Source: Pachyseris speciosa
Taxonomy: Eukaryota; Cnidaria; Anthozoa; Scleractinia; Pachyseridae
Length of the DNA: 64,000 nt
Direction of reading: 5' to 3'
Assembly: GCA_016490735.1 (NCBI GenBank)
Contig: JAEMWC010000098.1
Location: 1,277,501-1,341,500, forward strand
The position numbers and the translations under genes are program-made. Every line of letters begins with the position of its first letter. The stretch's first letter is position 1. A model generated the notes under the pieces. That model had not been told where the DNA came from. It saw only the letters and a list, made by a program, of their open reading frames with translations, and did no database searches. Shown piece after piece: positions 44,346 to 58,100 of this stretch.

Positions 44346-46210
44346 GTGCTACGATTAAGAAAGTTAGCAATGTTCTTAACAAGGGCAGTAATTCGAAAGA
44401 ACTTCTTTTACGATGAAAATTTAATTAGAGCTTACCCAAAGTGTTTCCGGCCGTTTCACAAAACAAGTTTTCGTTGCCAAAATCTCCCGAAATCATGGTT
44501 TTCTAAAGTTTCGAATGTCGCTTATAACAAGAGTGAGGCTTTACTTAGACACTCCTACAAGAAAGTTGGTGGGCTTTTTCAAGCGCTTGATGATCTTCTG
44601 GGGATTTCCGAAGTACAAGAAGCACAATCGAGCGTGAAGAAAGCTGAAAATGACTTCATGAAAACGCGAGGACGAGTACAGGCGGCTAAAAGAACGCTAG
44701 ATTCTGTACAAGAAAGATTGAGAGAAGTGCGCCTAAAGCTAGATCGGGTTCCTCGAGATGATGAGCGTTACCTAGCATTAGCGACGGAGGAACACAAGAT
44801 ACTCGTTGAAGAGAAGAAAATGAGGAGTGATTATGAAAGTCTGGAGGCTTTGGAGAGAGATCGGTTTGCGCTCCTGTCAGGGGCTGTACGAGACTCCCAC
44901 GAGAAAGAGAGGGCCAGGGCGGAGAGAACCAAACACTGGTCTGTGATAGGGTCTGTTGGTGGAGCTGCACTTGGTAAGAAAATGAACCTTGGGTGAGGAG
45001 TTTTCCTGTAGCTTACTCTGATCTGTGACAGGGTCTGTTGGTGGAGCTGCACTTGGTAAGAAAATGAACCTCGGGGGATGGGGTAGTCCTTTAGCTATAA
45101 GAGAACCAGACTCTGGTCTGTGATAGGGTCTGTTGGTGGAGCTACAGTTGGTAAGAAAATGAACCTTGGGGGATGGGGTAGTTCTTTAGCTAATAGAGAA
45201 CCATACTCTGGTCTGTGATAGGGTCTTGTTGGTGGAGCTGCACATGGTAAGAGAATGAACCTTAGGGGATGGGATAGTCCTGTAGGTATTAGAGAACCAG
45301 ACTCAGTGGTCTGTGATAGGGTCTGTTGGAGGAGACACACTTGGTAAGATTTAATGAACCTTTAATGAAATTCATTGGAGTTCCTTAACCTCTCTGGGGG
45401 GTAGGTAATGGTGTTGCAATACTATTATGAATAAGACAAGCTCTAATAATTATGGGAATTGTGCTACTTTCCTGAAATAAAACATATTTCATTAATTTAC
45501 AATTCTTTTGTTATTAATTTGAAGGAATCTTGGGTTCTACTGTGGTGAATTACGTTCGCTTGAAGCAGATCAAAAACTCAATCAAAGAAACAGGAAACGC
45601 CTTGATTGAAAAAACCAGTGAACTAACAGACTTGGTGAAAGCACAAGATGTTCAAATAGGAACAAAAACCACTGAATTACAGGAATCCTTTTCAACTCAA
45701 AGTAAATCACTGGAACAAAAGCTTGAAGAATTAGGGAGCATCTTAAATTTTGTAACAATGAATTTGGCAGCAGATCCGCTCAAGGAATTTGGAATTCATT
45801 TACAACCTCCTGTTGGTACCAAGAGCTTTGCCAGTGGCCAGTCTGCAACTCTAGATCAAGGGCCGGAGAATCTTAAAGACATGATTGATGCTGTTACAAC
45901 AAGAATCGATTCTCTCATTGAAATAATGAAATTAAATCAACAGAGAATGCATGGAGATCTTAAGACACTGGAATTGAACCTTGAGAAACTTGACACCTCT
46001 GTTCACCAAAATGAAGAAACAACTGTTGAGGAATTAAATAAGATTTCCAAATCCATCAAAAACCATTCTTTTCCTGTAACTGAATACAGAGATGCTACAT
46101 CTGACAGTTATTTGGAAAATAGTCAGTGGTGGACAAAAGCAAGCACATTAACCTCTGCTTTGTGCACAGTAATAACAGCAACTGTTCTTCTTTATGAGTT
46201 ACTGAAGTAA
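44346..46210 (+). CDS. CCDC51: coiled-coil domain protein 51, mitochondrial potassium channel
   Basis: There are two coding exons: 44346-44973 (donor GTAAGA, phase 1) and 45525-46210 (acceptor TTTGAAG), encoding 437 residues; vertebrate CCDC51 has about 411. A second Met eight codons in (MFLTRAVIRKN) is an alternative start and resembles an import signal. Residues ~90-195 form a coiled coil containing the family block VRDSHEKERARAERTKHWS. The first membrane segment (IGSVGGAALG, then ILGSTVVNYV) straddles the splice site. A second coiled coil follows, then a C-terminal membrane segment (LTSALCTVITATVLLYEL). CCDC51 is known as MITOK, the pore subunit of the mitochondrial ATP-sensitive potassium channel in the inner membrane. 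Its neighbour LETMD1 is also mitochondrial. Confidence 0.92.
44940..45355 (+). repeat. tandem array duplicating the exon 1 end and splice donor of CCDC51
   Basis: Five copies begin at GTCTGTTGGTGGAGCTGCAC or close variants (44951, 45033, 45128, 45223, 45321). The spacings are 82, 95, 95 and 98 bp. The first is the real exon end; the other four lie in the intron and each repeats the coding end plus TTGGTAAGA donor in nearly unchanged form. Confidence 0.9.
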
Positions 46211-47261
46211 AACTTAATGTATGAAACTTGATAATGTGATGCCTCTAACTTAATGACCTCCCCCTAACCCTGGAAGATTGTAGAGGTTCTTAATTGTCAA
46301 AAGCTATCTGAACTCATCATAAATATATAAAATTGTTTTAAGCTAAATACACAGAAGGCATATAATTTTTAAATAAATTTTTTTTGAGATTCTGAACTTT
46401 ATGCATTGCTTTGTGCTTGCTTGGACATGTGAGTGTAACTCTTTCTGGTTCTTAGTGAAACAGTGATTTAGTTTGGAAATGTCTTTTAATCGTGAAAATT
46501 CTTTGCCTTCTTGGCAAAATTTATGCCCAGTGGATTGACAGCCATGGAAATAAAATTTTAGATAATTTAGCAATGCTGCACTCTGCATTTACATCCATAA
46601 AGGGAAAGTATTTCCTGATTAACCTCATTATAATAACAAACTAGCTGAAAGGTGGCAATTGTTCCATAACTCATACACAAGAAAATTTGTTACACTTTGT
46701 TCAAACTAGACTACATTGAAAAATACAAGACTTACCACACAAAATGAATGCAGTTTCTAATCAGTTTTCAGTTTAATCAAAGTCCAAAGCGATGGACTAA
46801 TTACTTTTACGTTTTGGAAGTGCCATTTTTATAAACTTTAACACCTTATTCGTACTAATTTTCTCGAGTACCAATTTTCGAGATTTCGAAAAAAATCGCG
46901 AAATATTATACTCACTAAAAATAGACTCGCGGAAAATTGGTTTGTTGATGGCCTGCTCCAGGCTGTCAGGTAGTTTGGGTGAGTGGGAACAAGCAAAGAA
47001 AATCTAGCGGGGCTATGGAAGGGAAAGGAGATGGGGACTGAACTTTCACACCCCCCCCCCCCTCCCCTATATACACTCTGAGAGCCTGGAACTGGCCAGT
47101 CTGCCGTTGTGGCGAGCATACGAAAATCATAGTCCCTGGAAGGACTATGCGAAAATCGATCACTTTACCAGAAACTTAGAGAGGGACGAAATAAACGGAA
47201 TGAAACTGGACAAGACGAACAAATAAGTTTCAAGGGCGGGTCGAGTTTTAGCTATTTTTGC
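46211..47261. other. downstream of CCDC51; no gene
   Basis: An AATAAA at about 46371-46376 could serve CCDC51 polyadenylation. A poly-C run lies at about 47050-47062. AT-rich TTTTCGCG-like words at 46860-46945 suggest a decayed MITE. Confidence 0.4.
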
Positions 47262-47368
47262 CTACAGGCTTCAACTTCAACTTCAACTTTATTAACTATT
47301 TGACAAAAGAAAAATACAAAATGGTCGCTTCCCGCAAATAGCATTGGCTAGTCGAGGCGGGAAGCGAC
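47262..47368. repeat. hairpin element, copy 3
   Basis: Hairpin 47324-47368: GTCGCTTC CCGC / AAA / TAGC / loop ATTG / GCTA / GTCGAG / GCGG GAAGCGAC, an outer stem of 8 perfect pairs. It is preceded on plus by (TTCAAC)n and TTTATTAAC, equivalent to an AATAAA plus short repeat tail on minus. Confidence 0.8.
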
Positions 47369-49149
47369 AGGAGAGAATAGGTTTACATTACAGCCTGTCA
47401 AATTTGTACAAAGTATGAAGAAAATAATTGAAAAGTAGCCATTAAAGTCTTAACATAACAAGTGGAAAAGTAATAGAGGTATAAAAACTTCGCTTGTAGA
47501 ATACATGAGATAAAATTACAGAGTAAGTGCAAAAAAGGGAATAAAATAGTAATAATCAATAAATAAGTAACCGCCATTATTGCAACTTTAACACAACAAA
47601 ATAACCGCAGAATTAACCGTCATTGTGGAAATGTAGGCCTCCCTCTAAAACACACAAATGCCTGAAAGAAAATCAAATTGAATGATATTTTTGCCAAAAA
47701 ATTTCGAACACTTTAAAATACTTTGCAATGTTGTTTTAATCATTCCTAAAACCAAACCGGATTCAGTCTTTTGTGTGGAGACCTGTGGGATACCTGTGGT
47801 ATCCCACACTAATGCCATCGGGTTGTTGGGTTGCAACGCTTGCTGTGCATTGTGGACAGTGAAGCCCAAACATGTACCCTTTGGGTACCATTTTGTCGAA
47901 TGACGGTGTTTTCAATTTGTTGCCTGCCAATACAACTGTCTCTAATTATAATTGCTCCCTTCTGCTATACGGTCTCCCTTTACCCGTAGCAGCAGCCCCG
48001 TAACGACAAGGAAACGCTCTATTCGTCGGGCTTTCAGTAGCAAGGCATATCAAGAAGGCATGGTCTTCTTATTTCCAGTGCCATATATCCATGTCTACGG
48101 ACCGTATGGTACTGTACTGACGAGCAATCAGCTAAGGCTTGTATCGAGAATTTCCTTCGAAAGGCTTTTACAAACGCTTTTATACCGGGTGGTGGTCTCC
48201 TTGTCAAAATGGGCTTGAAAACAAACCCCTAATAGATACACAATTTTTAACAGGTGAGGTTCCTCAAATTCTCTTTTATCTTAATTTGCATCCCTAAGAG
48301 GTACCATTCCTCACGAAGAAGAAGCGTTTTCCCTCGATTACATGTTTCAGCCTTACATACTTGACCACAAGAAGACAACCCTAAATTAAACGTGGTTATT
48401 TGCAAAAGCCTGAAAAGCACATAGTCTCGTAAAGACACTACAATATTCCCATCTCGGCGCTTTGATACCTGGCTCGGGGACTCCTCGGTGAAAGGAGTGG
48501 ATATACCCAATATTTAGTGACTCTCTGTAAGGAGTGTTCTGATTGTGGATTTTGGTATCACTAGGGGTGTTACTCTCGCAACGCTAACATTTTTAACAAT
48601 TCAAGTCGCTCAGAAAAACCTAAGATTTATTTGTCCGCGTCTGTTTCGGAATGGAATCCTTAAGGGATAAAGTAAAACTTGAAACGCGCCATATTGGATT
48701 CCTTCAAATTTTCCGTCCAGCGTCCCCGACCCTAGCTCTTTCATGGGAGTTCCAAACCCCTTCCTTCCCCACCCCCCCCCCCCCCCCCCACCTCTATACT
48801 TTTATAGGGGCTGCTCCTTTGAACTCCTGTCACACCTGGTGGTCAAACCTGGTTACGCAATCCCTTCCAACGTCTGTTTACATATGTTCACCTTTCCAAT
48901 TAATTTTATCAAATGGTATAACATTTGCTTGTACAGTAGGTTTCTAGATGTCATCAAAGTTGTCAACAAACGATAGAAAAATTTAAAAAGCTGGCCCTAC
49001 TTAGGATCAGAGACCTTTTAATCCGACAGAGTGTCAGTCATAACATTATTAAACTGTCTGCTATACGATCTCACCCAGTTCGTAGTAGCGAAAAGTTATC
49101 CTGCTTATTTATTGACAAACTCGCTGTTACACCGATCTCCTTCGTGAAA
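47369..49149. other. intergenic; upstream region of the DPP4-like gene
   Basis: No coding sequence was recognised. A short inverted repeat (GTGTGGAGACC...GGTATCCCACAC region, about 47773-47809) and a poly-C run (about 48770-48789) are present. The last ~150 bp probably contain the 5' UTR of the DPP4-like gene. Confidence 0.35.
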
Positions 49150-52100
49150 ATGCGGACAAGCTCGCAGTTCACGAAACTCGGAATACCTTTGATCGTTGTC
49201 AGTGTCTTGATAGCAGTCGCTCTCATTTTAGCGGTTACGCTGTCCAAGAAATCAGAAACAAAAGGTGAGCAAGCAGATGTTTAAAAGGAATTAATGAAAT
49301 CATTTTAATTCAAAATTGGACTTGAAACAACCAAATTCAAGTAGTGTTCTATTTTGGACATTTGAAAACCTCCGTGATGCTTGCTTGCGGTCGCGAAGGT
49401 GTACTTTTAAGTAAAAGATTCCATTGTAAGATAATTACCGTTTTATGCATGTCACGGAGTGGGGGTTGGGGTGGAAGTTATAAATCCATTTTCAGTGGTG
49501 GTTTCAGTAAATTCTTGGTCCTCCGTGGAAGTCCCCGTAGTTTAAATATCGTCTCTCTGATTCAATCTGAAAGCAGTTGTCCCCTTAGCCATGATTGTTT
49601 TATAATGTAATAATCGCTTACTCAAACTTCCGTTTACTCCAACGGTGTTTGAAAAATATTGCGGATATCAAGATAATGCTCACTGCCCATTGTACAATAT
49701 TAAGGTCCTCTAATCGGAATAACAGCAGTTTTCGTTGACCAGTGGTCTGAATTTACTCACGTTTGTCTCGAAAACGGTCGATTTAAGAGTAGGTAGAAAA
49801 ACAAAAACTCGCGTTTGCATATGAACATGGGATAAGTCTTATTATCCCGTTCGTGTTTCCATAACACTACGAGCAGAGTTTCTTCCATATATATTAGATC
49901 GAAGAGAACAATGTAAGCGACGAATTTTTGCATAGACAGCTAGACAGACCTTTCATTCATGCAAAGGAACAGGAAAAAATCGAGCCAGGACCGGGAAACC
50001 CGCCAAATACCTCTTTAGCTTGTTCGTGGTTTGCCCTCTTGACCATCAACAAGGAAATACCAACAGTCTACGTTTACACTGAGACAAACGTCCACAAGTT
50101 ACAAGGCTGACCAGGGAGGGGTGAGGGAGGCGGAACCTGCTCCCCAGATAAATGCTGCTCCAGCTTGCAAAAAACCTGGATGCTTTCATAAGTTCTGTAA
50201 GACCTGTAATCAAAATCGCGGTGTAGACTTTACTGTGGGGTGTGGGGTGGGGGGTGTGGGGTGATTAGATAGGGTATCTCAACAGTGATATAGTAAGCGG
50301 TACCCATTGGAGGCTAGTATGGAGCTTTGAGCAAAACCAACGGCAATGCCAGTGAAAACGTCATTTAAAAATATTTGTTCTCGTTATTGTACCTCTTTTA
50401 TGATCATTTCAACTCCTTCAACTTGTAAGTAGAGGAAAAATTGGGGGTGGGGGGAGGGGAGGGAGGAATTTTTCCTCTCATTTTCTCGCTTCCCACCCGG
50501 CCCCCTCCCCGTTTATGGTTACTGCAGAGCGATTGTCTTTGTTCATTTTAAAATCCTATTGTTTTGTGGCGTTCTTGTCGCCATGTCGTCGCTGCTTAAC
50601 TCTCACGGCCTTAATACGTCAGCACGATCACAGAGATGCATGGCACAAACGGAAATTACTCATTATGTAAAGCGGTAAAAGCAAAGTTCAAAAGATGCAA
50701 TGATGCTTTTTTCCTGGTATGACCGCCTTCTTTATGGGAGATATATTTGATAACATGATCGTGAAATCGTAAACGCGTTCCTTGATAGCGTGGGATGGAT
50801 GCTGTTCCTAAACTTGTTTCCTTAACGACCTCACCCTCGCCCTGATCTACATTCATCTTCCATTCGTATAAATCTACTAGCGTTCTATCACGAACGCCGT
50901 TCTTCTGACTGGCTAGGCTACTCGCTATCTATTCTGTGTTAGTATAAATCTCCTAGCGTTCTATCAAGAATGCTGTTCCCTGATTGGCTACGCTACTCGC
51001 TATCTCAGTATTTAACAATTAAATTATGAGCTCGAGATTTCTATCGCGTGATAGCTGATGAGGGTGTAGCCCGAATTAGCTATCACGCATAGAAATCAAG
51101 AGCGAAATTCATAATCTAATTGTTTCAGTATAAATCTACTAGTCGTCCAAAACTAAACAAGGATATTATCTAAATCCTCCTCGCACACACTTCGAAAACT
51201 CGGCGGGCCGCCATTATGTTGCCAACCACAACTCACTATCACAGAATAGATAGCGAGTAGCGTAGCCAATCAAAGAACGGCATTCGTCATGTTCGTGATA
51301 GAACGCTAGTAGATTTATACTAATCTGTGATAGATAGTGAGTAGAGGATGTCAACAAAATGGCGGCCGCTTCTTCGCGTTTCCGAAGTGTCTGTGAGGAG
51401 GATTTAGCTAATTTACTTGTTTAGTTTTGAACGACTAGTAAATTTATAATTTTATTAAAACATTTAGATTATTCCTGATTATTCGCTCTCAATTTCTATG
51501 CGTGATAGCTGATTCGGGCTGCGTCCTCATCAGCTATTAGCTGAGCTATCACGCGATAGAAAATATCGAGCTCATAGCTCATAATATAATTGTTAAGCAA
51601 ACAATGCAAAGACGCCACAGAACATTCACACATACTGTGTGATCAAACTAAAACGAAACGAAAAGGAGTCTCACATGGTGCCAATCAACCCATTGACTCC
51701 CGGCTGTTTACCGGGAAATCAAGTTTTCGAGCCGCCAACTGTAATTTCCTACCCGCCACTACAGCGAGCCGACTTAAGTTGAATAATCTAAGAAGCCCTT
51801 TTTATTGTAGAATGCGACCGTTTTCTGGCCGGGGCATTTTAAAGTAATCTGGCTTCGGGCCAGCCCACAATTCCAAACGTTTGCGCTTAGACCCGTTGCT
51901 TTCGGATCATTTTTGCTGGTGGATTAGCCTCGTTTGGCCTACAAGTTTAAGACAGGGTAAACTTTCAACGAGAAATGACGGTCCCTGGGAGAAGTACAAT
52001 TTTTAATTTGGTACATTTTTCGAGGGCAAGCTCCTAGTTTTTCCCAGTGTAATGGCCAGATTCGTTCGATAGGACTGATGACATCAGTAATGGAGCAAGC

Positions 52101-55100
52101 AGCATGGTTTGGTGCCTGGGGTCGCAAGTGCAAGAGAACAGCTTAAAATAGCCTTTGAGGATTCTTTTTGTGATGGCTTCAACTCATTTCTGTCTTCTTA
52201 TGACAGGAAACGGTAATTTACACGGTCGTGCAGCTCTTATGGTACTCCTGTGACGTTATCAATACACCATTTTGCTAATGATCAGTTCCTGGTGAACTGT
52301 GGGTAGATCCAGTCCTTTGTGGGGGCAAACGGCCATTTTAGGACGTAATTTGAAATTGTAAATTTGACCGTTTGCCCCCGTAAAGAACTGGATCTACCCA
52401 CAATACACCAGGTACTGATCATTAGCAAAATAGTGTATTAGTGAAGGTTAATTCAACCTTGTTCCGAGGACTTTTTCTTTGGAAGAGGAGGCAAGGCAGG
52501 TGGAAGGATTGTCGACTGGAACGAGGCACGAAAAGCCGCTCAGTGGGACTCGTTATTAGGACCTTTTCCTATTTTGCCGGTAGCCTCGCAGCTCCTATAA
52601 GCTCTAAATGTCAGTGGTGGGGATATTGTCACAGCCCTATTGTTTTAGGGCTGGGGTCCATTGTTTGTGTTGTTTGTTCTTTTGTCTCACCTGAAGGGTG
52701 GTCTCCAATCAGGTGAGACCTTGTAAGAGCTGCAAGATGACCCCATTTTGCGCGAGATTTTAACTCACTGTCACCCTTGAATATCAGCTTTCGAATCGAG
52801 AATTCATTTTCTGTTGTCTTTCCTTCATCTTCAGGGGATTCTGGAGTGGATGCCAAAACTCCTGGGACGTTGTTTGGATTTGATGACATGTTCAATGGCA
52901 AATATTCTTACTCTTCATATTCTGTGAGATGGATGTCAGGTAAGAGACAAAACAGGTCATTCAAGAACTTTATTGGTTTGGAAGTGATTTCTCCAAACCG
53001 ATGATCCCTCGTTAAACTAGATCTGAAATGTTTTCTAGCGTTGAAACAAAAAACTTCAAATTTCTACTACCGAAAACGAGGTGGACTCCTATATATCGAA
53101 TACCATCTCTTTTCTCACCAGTATAGTTATGCAAGGGACTCAGTACCGGAACATGTAACTTCCGTACACTCAGGTGGTGGCGCATTTTATAGACCCATCT
53201 ATTTTTAGATTGATTTTCCCGCGTATGCATATAAAATGCTCCCCCAGGAATCCTACTAATCCAATTAGCAAAAAAAAAAAAAAACCGTTAAGGCGGACTC
53301 ATGTGCACTTGAGCTTACACTTTCGCGGGTAAGTACTGCTAGTTATTACCAGAAAATATACTTCCAATAACGCAGGTATCAGGTTCATTAACGTAAAAAC
53401 ACATTCATCTCGACGAATCGTCATTCATTTTCGTTGCAGGCAACCATTTACACTATGGGGCATTCTATAGTGTTAATTTACATGAACGCCGTTTTTAATT
53501 CAATAAGAGAAGAGTAACATTTCAATAACACCAGCTTTTAATGTCGGACGCTACACATCAACTTAGTACATGTCTTTCCTGTCACTAAAGAATTATTTGT
53601 ACTATCAAAGTTCTTCAAAAAATTGCAATGATCCATGGATTTGTTCGCCATTTAAGAACAGTGGAAAATATGTTTGCGTAAAGCGATACCACTGGGAACA
53701 TCTGAGGGTGGTTATAGGTCTTACAGTGCCGACGTTTCGCCGGCATGCTCTCAACAGAAAGACGTTCACATAACCCTTTACAATTCAGAAACATTCATAT
53801 CTGAATAGAAAGGTTCATATTTCAATTTTTATTCTACCCCGATTCTGTGTAAAAATCCTTTTGCGTTATTGGAATTTTATTCTCCATAGTTAACCACTTT
53901 CTGAACGAGTAAGGGTCTGGAAACGAATCTAAACTTCATTGAAAGTCAATGACATTTAACTACATCGATTCTCATGTGAAAGAGTATCTCAAAAGAAGTA
54001 GTTTCAGCAAGTTTGAGCATGTTTGGTCGAAACAAATGTCTCTTACTATTTCGGAAAGTTTGTCCCTCCAAGTCTCTAATTTTCACAATTTTCAAAAGCT
54101 TTTGTTTCAGCTCCAATTCAACAGAACAACGTCAAAGTTGGTTAGGTGACCATTTCTGAGATGCTCTTTCATACAGTGTAAGCAATTTTTTTCCAATCGA
54201 TAAATTTTGTAACTCATTCCCAGGCCCTCACTCGTCTAGAACATGGCCAATTGAGCTAATAAACGGTGTTAATGTTAAAATATTAGCACTCTAGACTGCC
54301 CCATAGTGTAAATGGTTGCCTATACGTGTTATTGTATGTTTATGAATATGCAAAAATGAATAATAAAATGAATAATGAATTTGAAAACAACGAAAATGAA
54401 CGTGATACCTGCGTCATTGAAAGTATATTTTCTGGTAATGCAAATTAGAATGTAATGAGAATGGGAGCTGCCCGCGCCTAGTGATGAGCTTCACGTTCAT
54501 AACAATCTCGAGAGCGTTCGCTTGTGCACGGAAAGTCGGAAATTCAAATGCGCAAACAATTTGTTCCTGCGAAAATTTCTTGCCTCACTGGGTCTTCACG
54601 AAACGTTATGGTGGAGTGCAGTTTTTATCGGCTCATAATTAATTATTATACTAACACATTTTACACCACGTCGTGGAAAATACAGCAAATCAGAATGCAA
54701 GAAAGCTGTTGTACAGACCCTTTTACTTTTATTTTTATGATAATTAGCCCTGCTAGCCTCGTTGGCATTTGCAAAATTCAATATAATTTTTATGTTTAAG
54801 TGTTGTTACGAAGGCTAATTAACATACATACAAAAGAATAATCAAAATCGTCCGCCATTAGGAAAAAGGTCTATATTCGTTGGTAGTCCTCCCAACCTTG
54901 CCATTATACATTGGGCTTATGTCGCATAGAATGTTTGAGCCTTTCTATTTTCCATGGCATTGTACTAAATAGTTATGCAAGCTCTCTTCATCTCGGTCCA
55001 TAAACACGTAAAAAACGAACTTGGCCAATACCCCGCCATCTTGACCGAACAAGCTTGGCCAATAACCCATATATATCGCAGCTTTATTCGACTCTGCAAT

Positions 55101-58100
55101 GCGCGGTCTTGCCAAATTTCCAATGTTATAAAAAGCAATGTTTACCTCTGTTCATAGACGACGAGTACCTCAGATATTCTGAAGGAAAATTAATGGTGAC
55201 CAATCTGTCCAAGAACACCACCAGAGTTTTTGGCCGTTTCCAAGGATATAATGGTAATTACAACTCATTTATTATAAAAATAAAATAAATATTAAGTTTT
55301 TTTCTTCTTTCGAAAAACTGGGAAAAATCGCCATGAAATCGAATCTATTATTATAGGAAATTAACGCCTCATGAAATTAACTCGAATTTTAGAAATTCGC
55401 GTTAATTTTTTGTTAGCTCTAATTTCCTCGACATTAGCAGAGACGGGGGAGCATTTTGCACGAATGATTTTTTCCATTGTTATATTAACAAGTTAAAAAT
55501 CCGCGTTTTAACTTGTATATAAATCAAATAGATATATCTAGCACTGAAAATTGGATGGAAATGTCAATAAAAGCTTTGTAATTGTCTGCCTTTAAAGTCG
55601 CGTTAATTTCCTATAATAAGGTATAACTTTAAAACCAAAAGCTTAAACACACCTTATAATTGGAGAGTGAACAGGCCTTAAACTTGTACGGATAGTGATT
55701 TGCTGTCTTATCGATAAAAAAAATTGAATGTGAATCAAATGAAAATCTCATTTGCGAACTGCAATGGAAAGATTACGGATGTGAACGATGGTGGCAGTTG
55801 TAAACGTAAACGCAACTTCAGCATTTGAGGAAAGAACCTTGAAAAACATTCAGGCTTGTACGAGAGTAGAACACATCACCTCTGTGATACGGCTTCAATG
55901 CTCTACCAGCTGAGCTAATAATAAGCCAACTGGGAGCTGGTCATTTTGCTGGTTCGTGATAAACCCTGGAGTGATGAACAGATGAATGCGAATATGTGAA
56001 ATTCCTGTATTTGAACTGCAGTGGACAGCTAGATCTAAGATGTAGTGGATAATTGCAGTTATGAACGTATGTACTTAGCTTGACTGAAATTCGACTCATT
56101 TTTTAAGTCTCAGGCTATTAATATAGTCAACCCAATTCTCTTCATTTCATGCTGGGTTCCATGTGATGCACTAGCGTCCCATCTGTTTGCTCTCGCTCCG
56201 GTGGACGAGTAGGAGAGAACCCTGGGAACGAGGTTGACACTTGAAAAACAGGTAATTTTCTGTCCGTGTAAGTTATACTTACATTTGGTTTCATTATCTT
56301 TTTTTAGAGCAAATACAACGTATCCTCGTATTGGATGTCGCCGGACGAGAAATGGGTACTGATGGCCTCCAACAGAAGAAAGGTATTGCCCTGTAATGCA
56401 AGTCTCCATTAAAGCTGGCTGTGAGAACGAGAATGGATTGGGACGAGACTAGAAAACCTTTCTCTTCTCACGTGCTTAACCACGGTCATACGTAAGAAAA
56501 AAGAAATCAGAAGTTTGTTTAAGATACGTTTTTACTTCGAGCATTAAAAGCTCATCAGTTTGTTGTGCGTCTATGAGTTTACTCAATCAGTATTTCACTA
56601 TATACTGAAAAGTTTTAGGAACGGTTAAGTAATAACTCAAGGCTGGGCTCCTGCTCAAGTATGTTAAGGCATGGCTCCTGCCAAATTCACGAAAAATCTA
56701 AAAACAACCATAAATCCCCAGACATTTATCGAAAAAACACCAAACTTGGCAGTGATATAAAACTTGACCTCAACGTGTTTTTGCGTTAAAGTCTTCAAAG
56801 CTTAGATCACCTGACCTGCTATGGCGTTTCATTTCAGAAATCGGAAAATGAAAATGGGGCGCCCAGATGGCATTTAATGTCGATCAGAAGCAACGTTTTT
56901 TATTAATATATTTGGTTTTCGTAAGTCACGCATTCAAACAGCAAACAAACACGCACAGCCAAGACCAGTCTCCACAGACTTCGCTTTAGAAAGGACTTAA
57001 AACGTTCGGGATTTGTTAAATCATAAATGGTTTAGTAAACTCACAACAAACTTATCAGCTTTTAACTCTCAAGGTAAAAATCTTTTCTTTAAAGAAGGAC
57101 TTCTCTTCTTCTTCTTGATTATTTTTTCTTATGCTTGACCGCGCTTAAACACGCAAGTAATGCTCGCCCTTCACGGTCCCAGTCCTTCTCGTCAGTGTCT
57201 CGGCCAATGCTCCTTTCGAGCCACAACAGAGATTAACAACAGAGATAATTCGATAAAAACATGCGAGAAGCCTGGCCAGCAAGGAAACGTCCCTCTCTCT
57301 TTGATTTCTCAGAACTAGAATCGAAACAGACTCCTGTTGACACTCACTAAGGAGTAGAAAATGAATTTTATGTTTTTCCTTTTTAGTTGTACCGTAGATC
57401 GTTTTTTGCTGATTATTATGTTCACTCTCTGGAGAACGGGTAAGTACTGATGAACGAGAATGAAAAAGGACCTTGATCGATGATTTCTTTCCTTGCTTCT
57501 TCTAATATTAAAATCAAGGCATATTAAAGTAGACGTTGACTATGATTGGTATTGAACGATTGCCAGCATAGAAAGAACGATATATAATGAAGCCCTTTAA
57601 TAGTCCTTGTGACTCCATTTAGATGACTTCAAGTTTCCCGTTACCCCTGGCTCAGTACCAGAGATCAGTGTATTAAAGCTTTTAAGAGACGCTTGATCAA
57701 AGAACTGATTTGAAACATGAACCACGTCAGATGATAATCATTGTATGTAGTTACCATTATTTAATTACTGCTGTACATAGTTTTTATTAGTTAGTTAAAT
57801 AATTAATTTATACATTTATTTAATTTATTTTATATTGATGCTGAAAAACCCTTTTTAGGAATGCTCAATAGGGTGTATGTATGTATGAATGTATGTATGT
57901 ATAGACGTACTCTGCAAGAAATGACAAGTATATACATCTGTTTCAATTAGCGTTGTCGGATTTTCAAGCGTCAAGCCTACGCGACAAGATCGAAAGGAAC
58001 CATGGGTAGTTGTAAATTTTTTCTGATGCGACTGCATTTTCGCGTTGTCAGCAACATAGGATGAAAGAAAACACTCAAGAACGTTTGCCTGTGTGATTAT

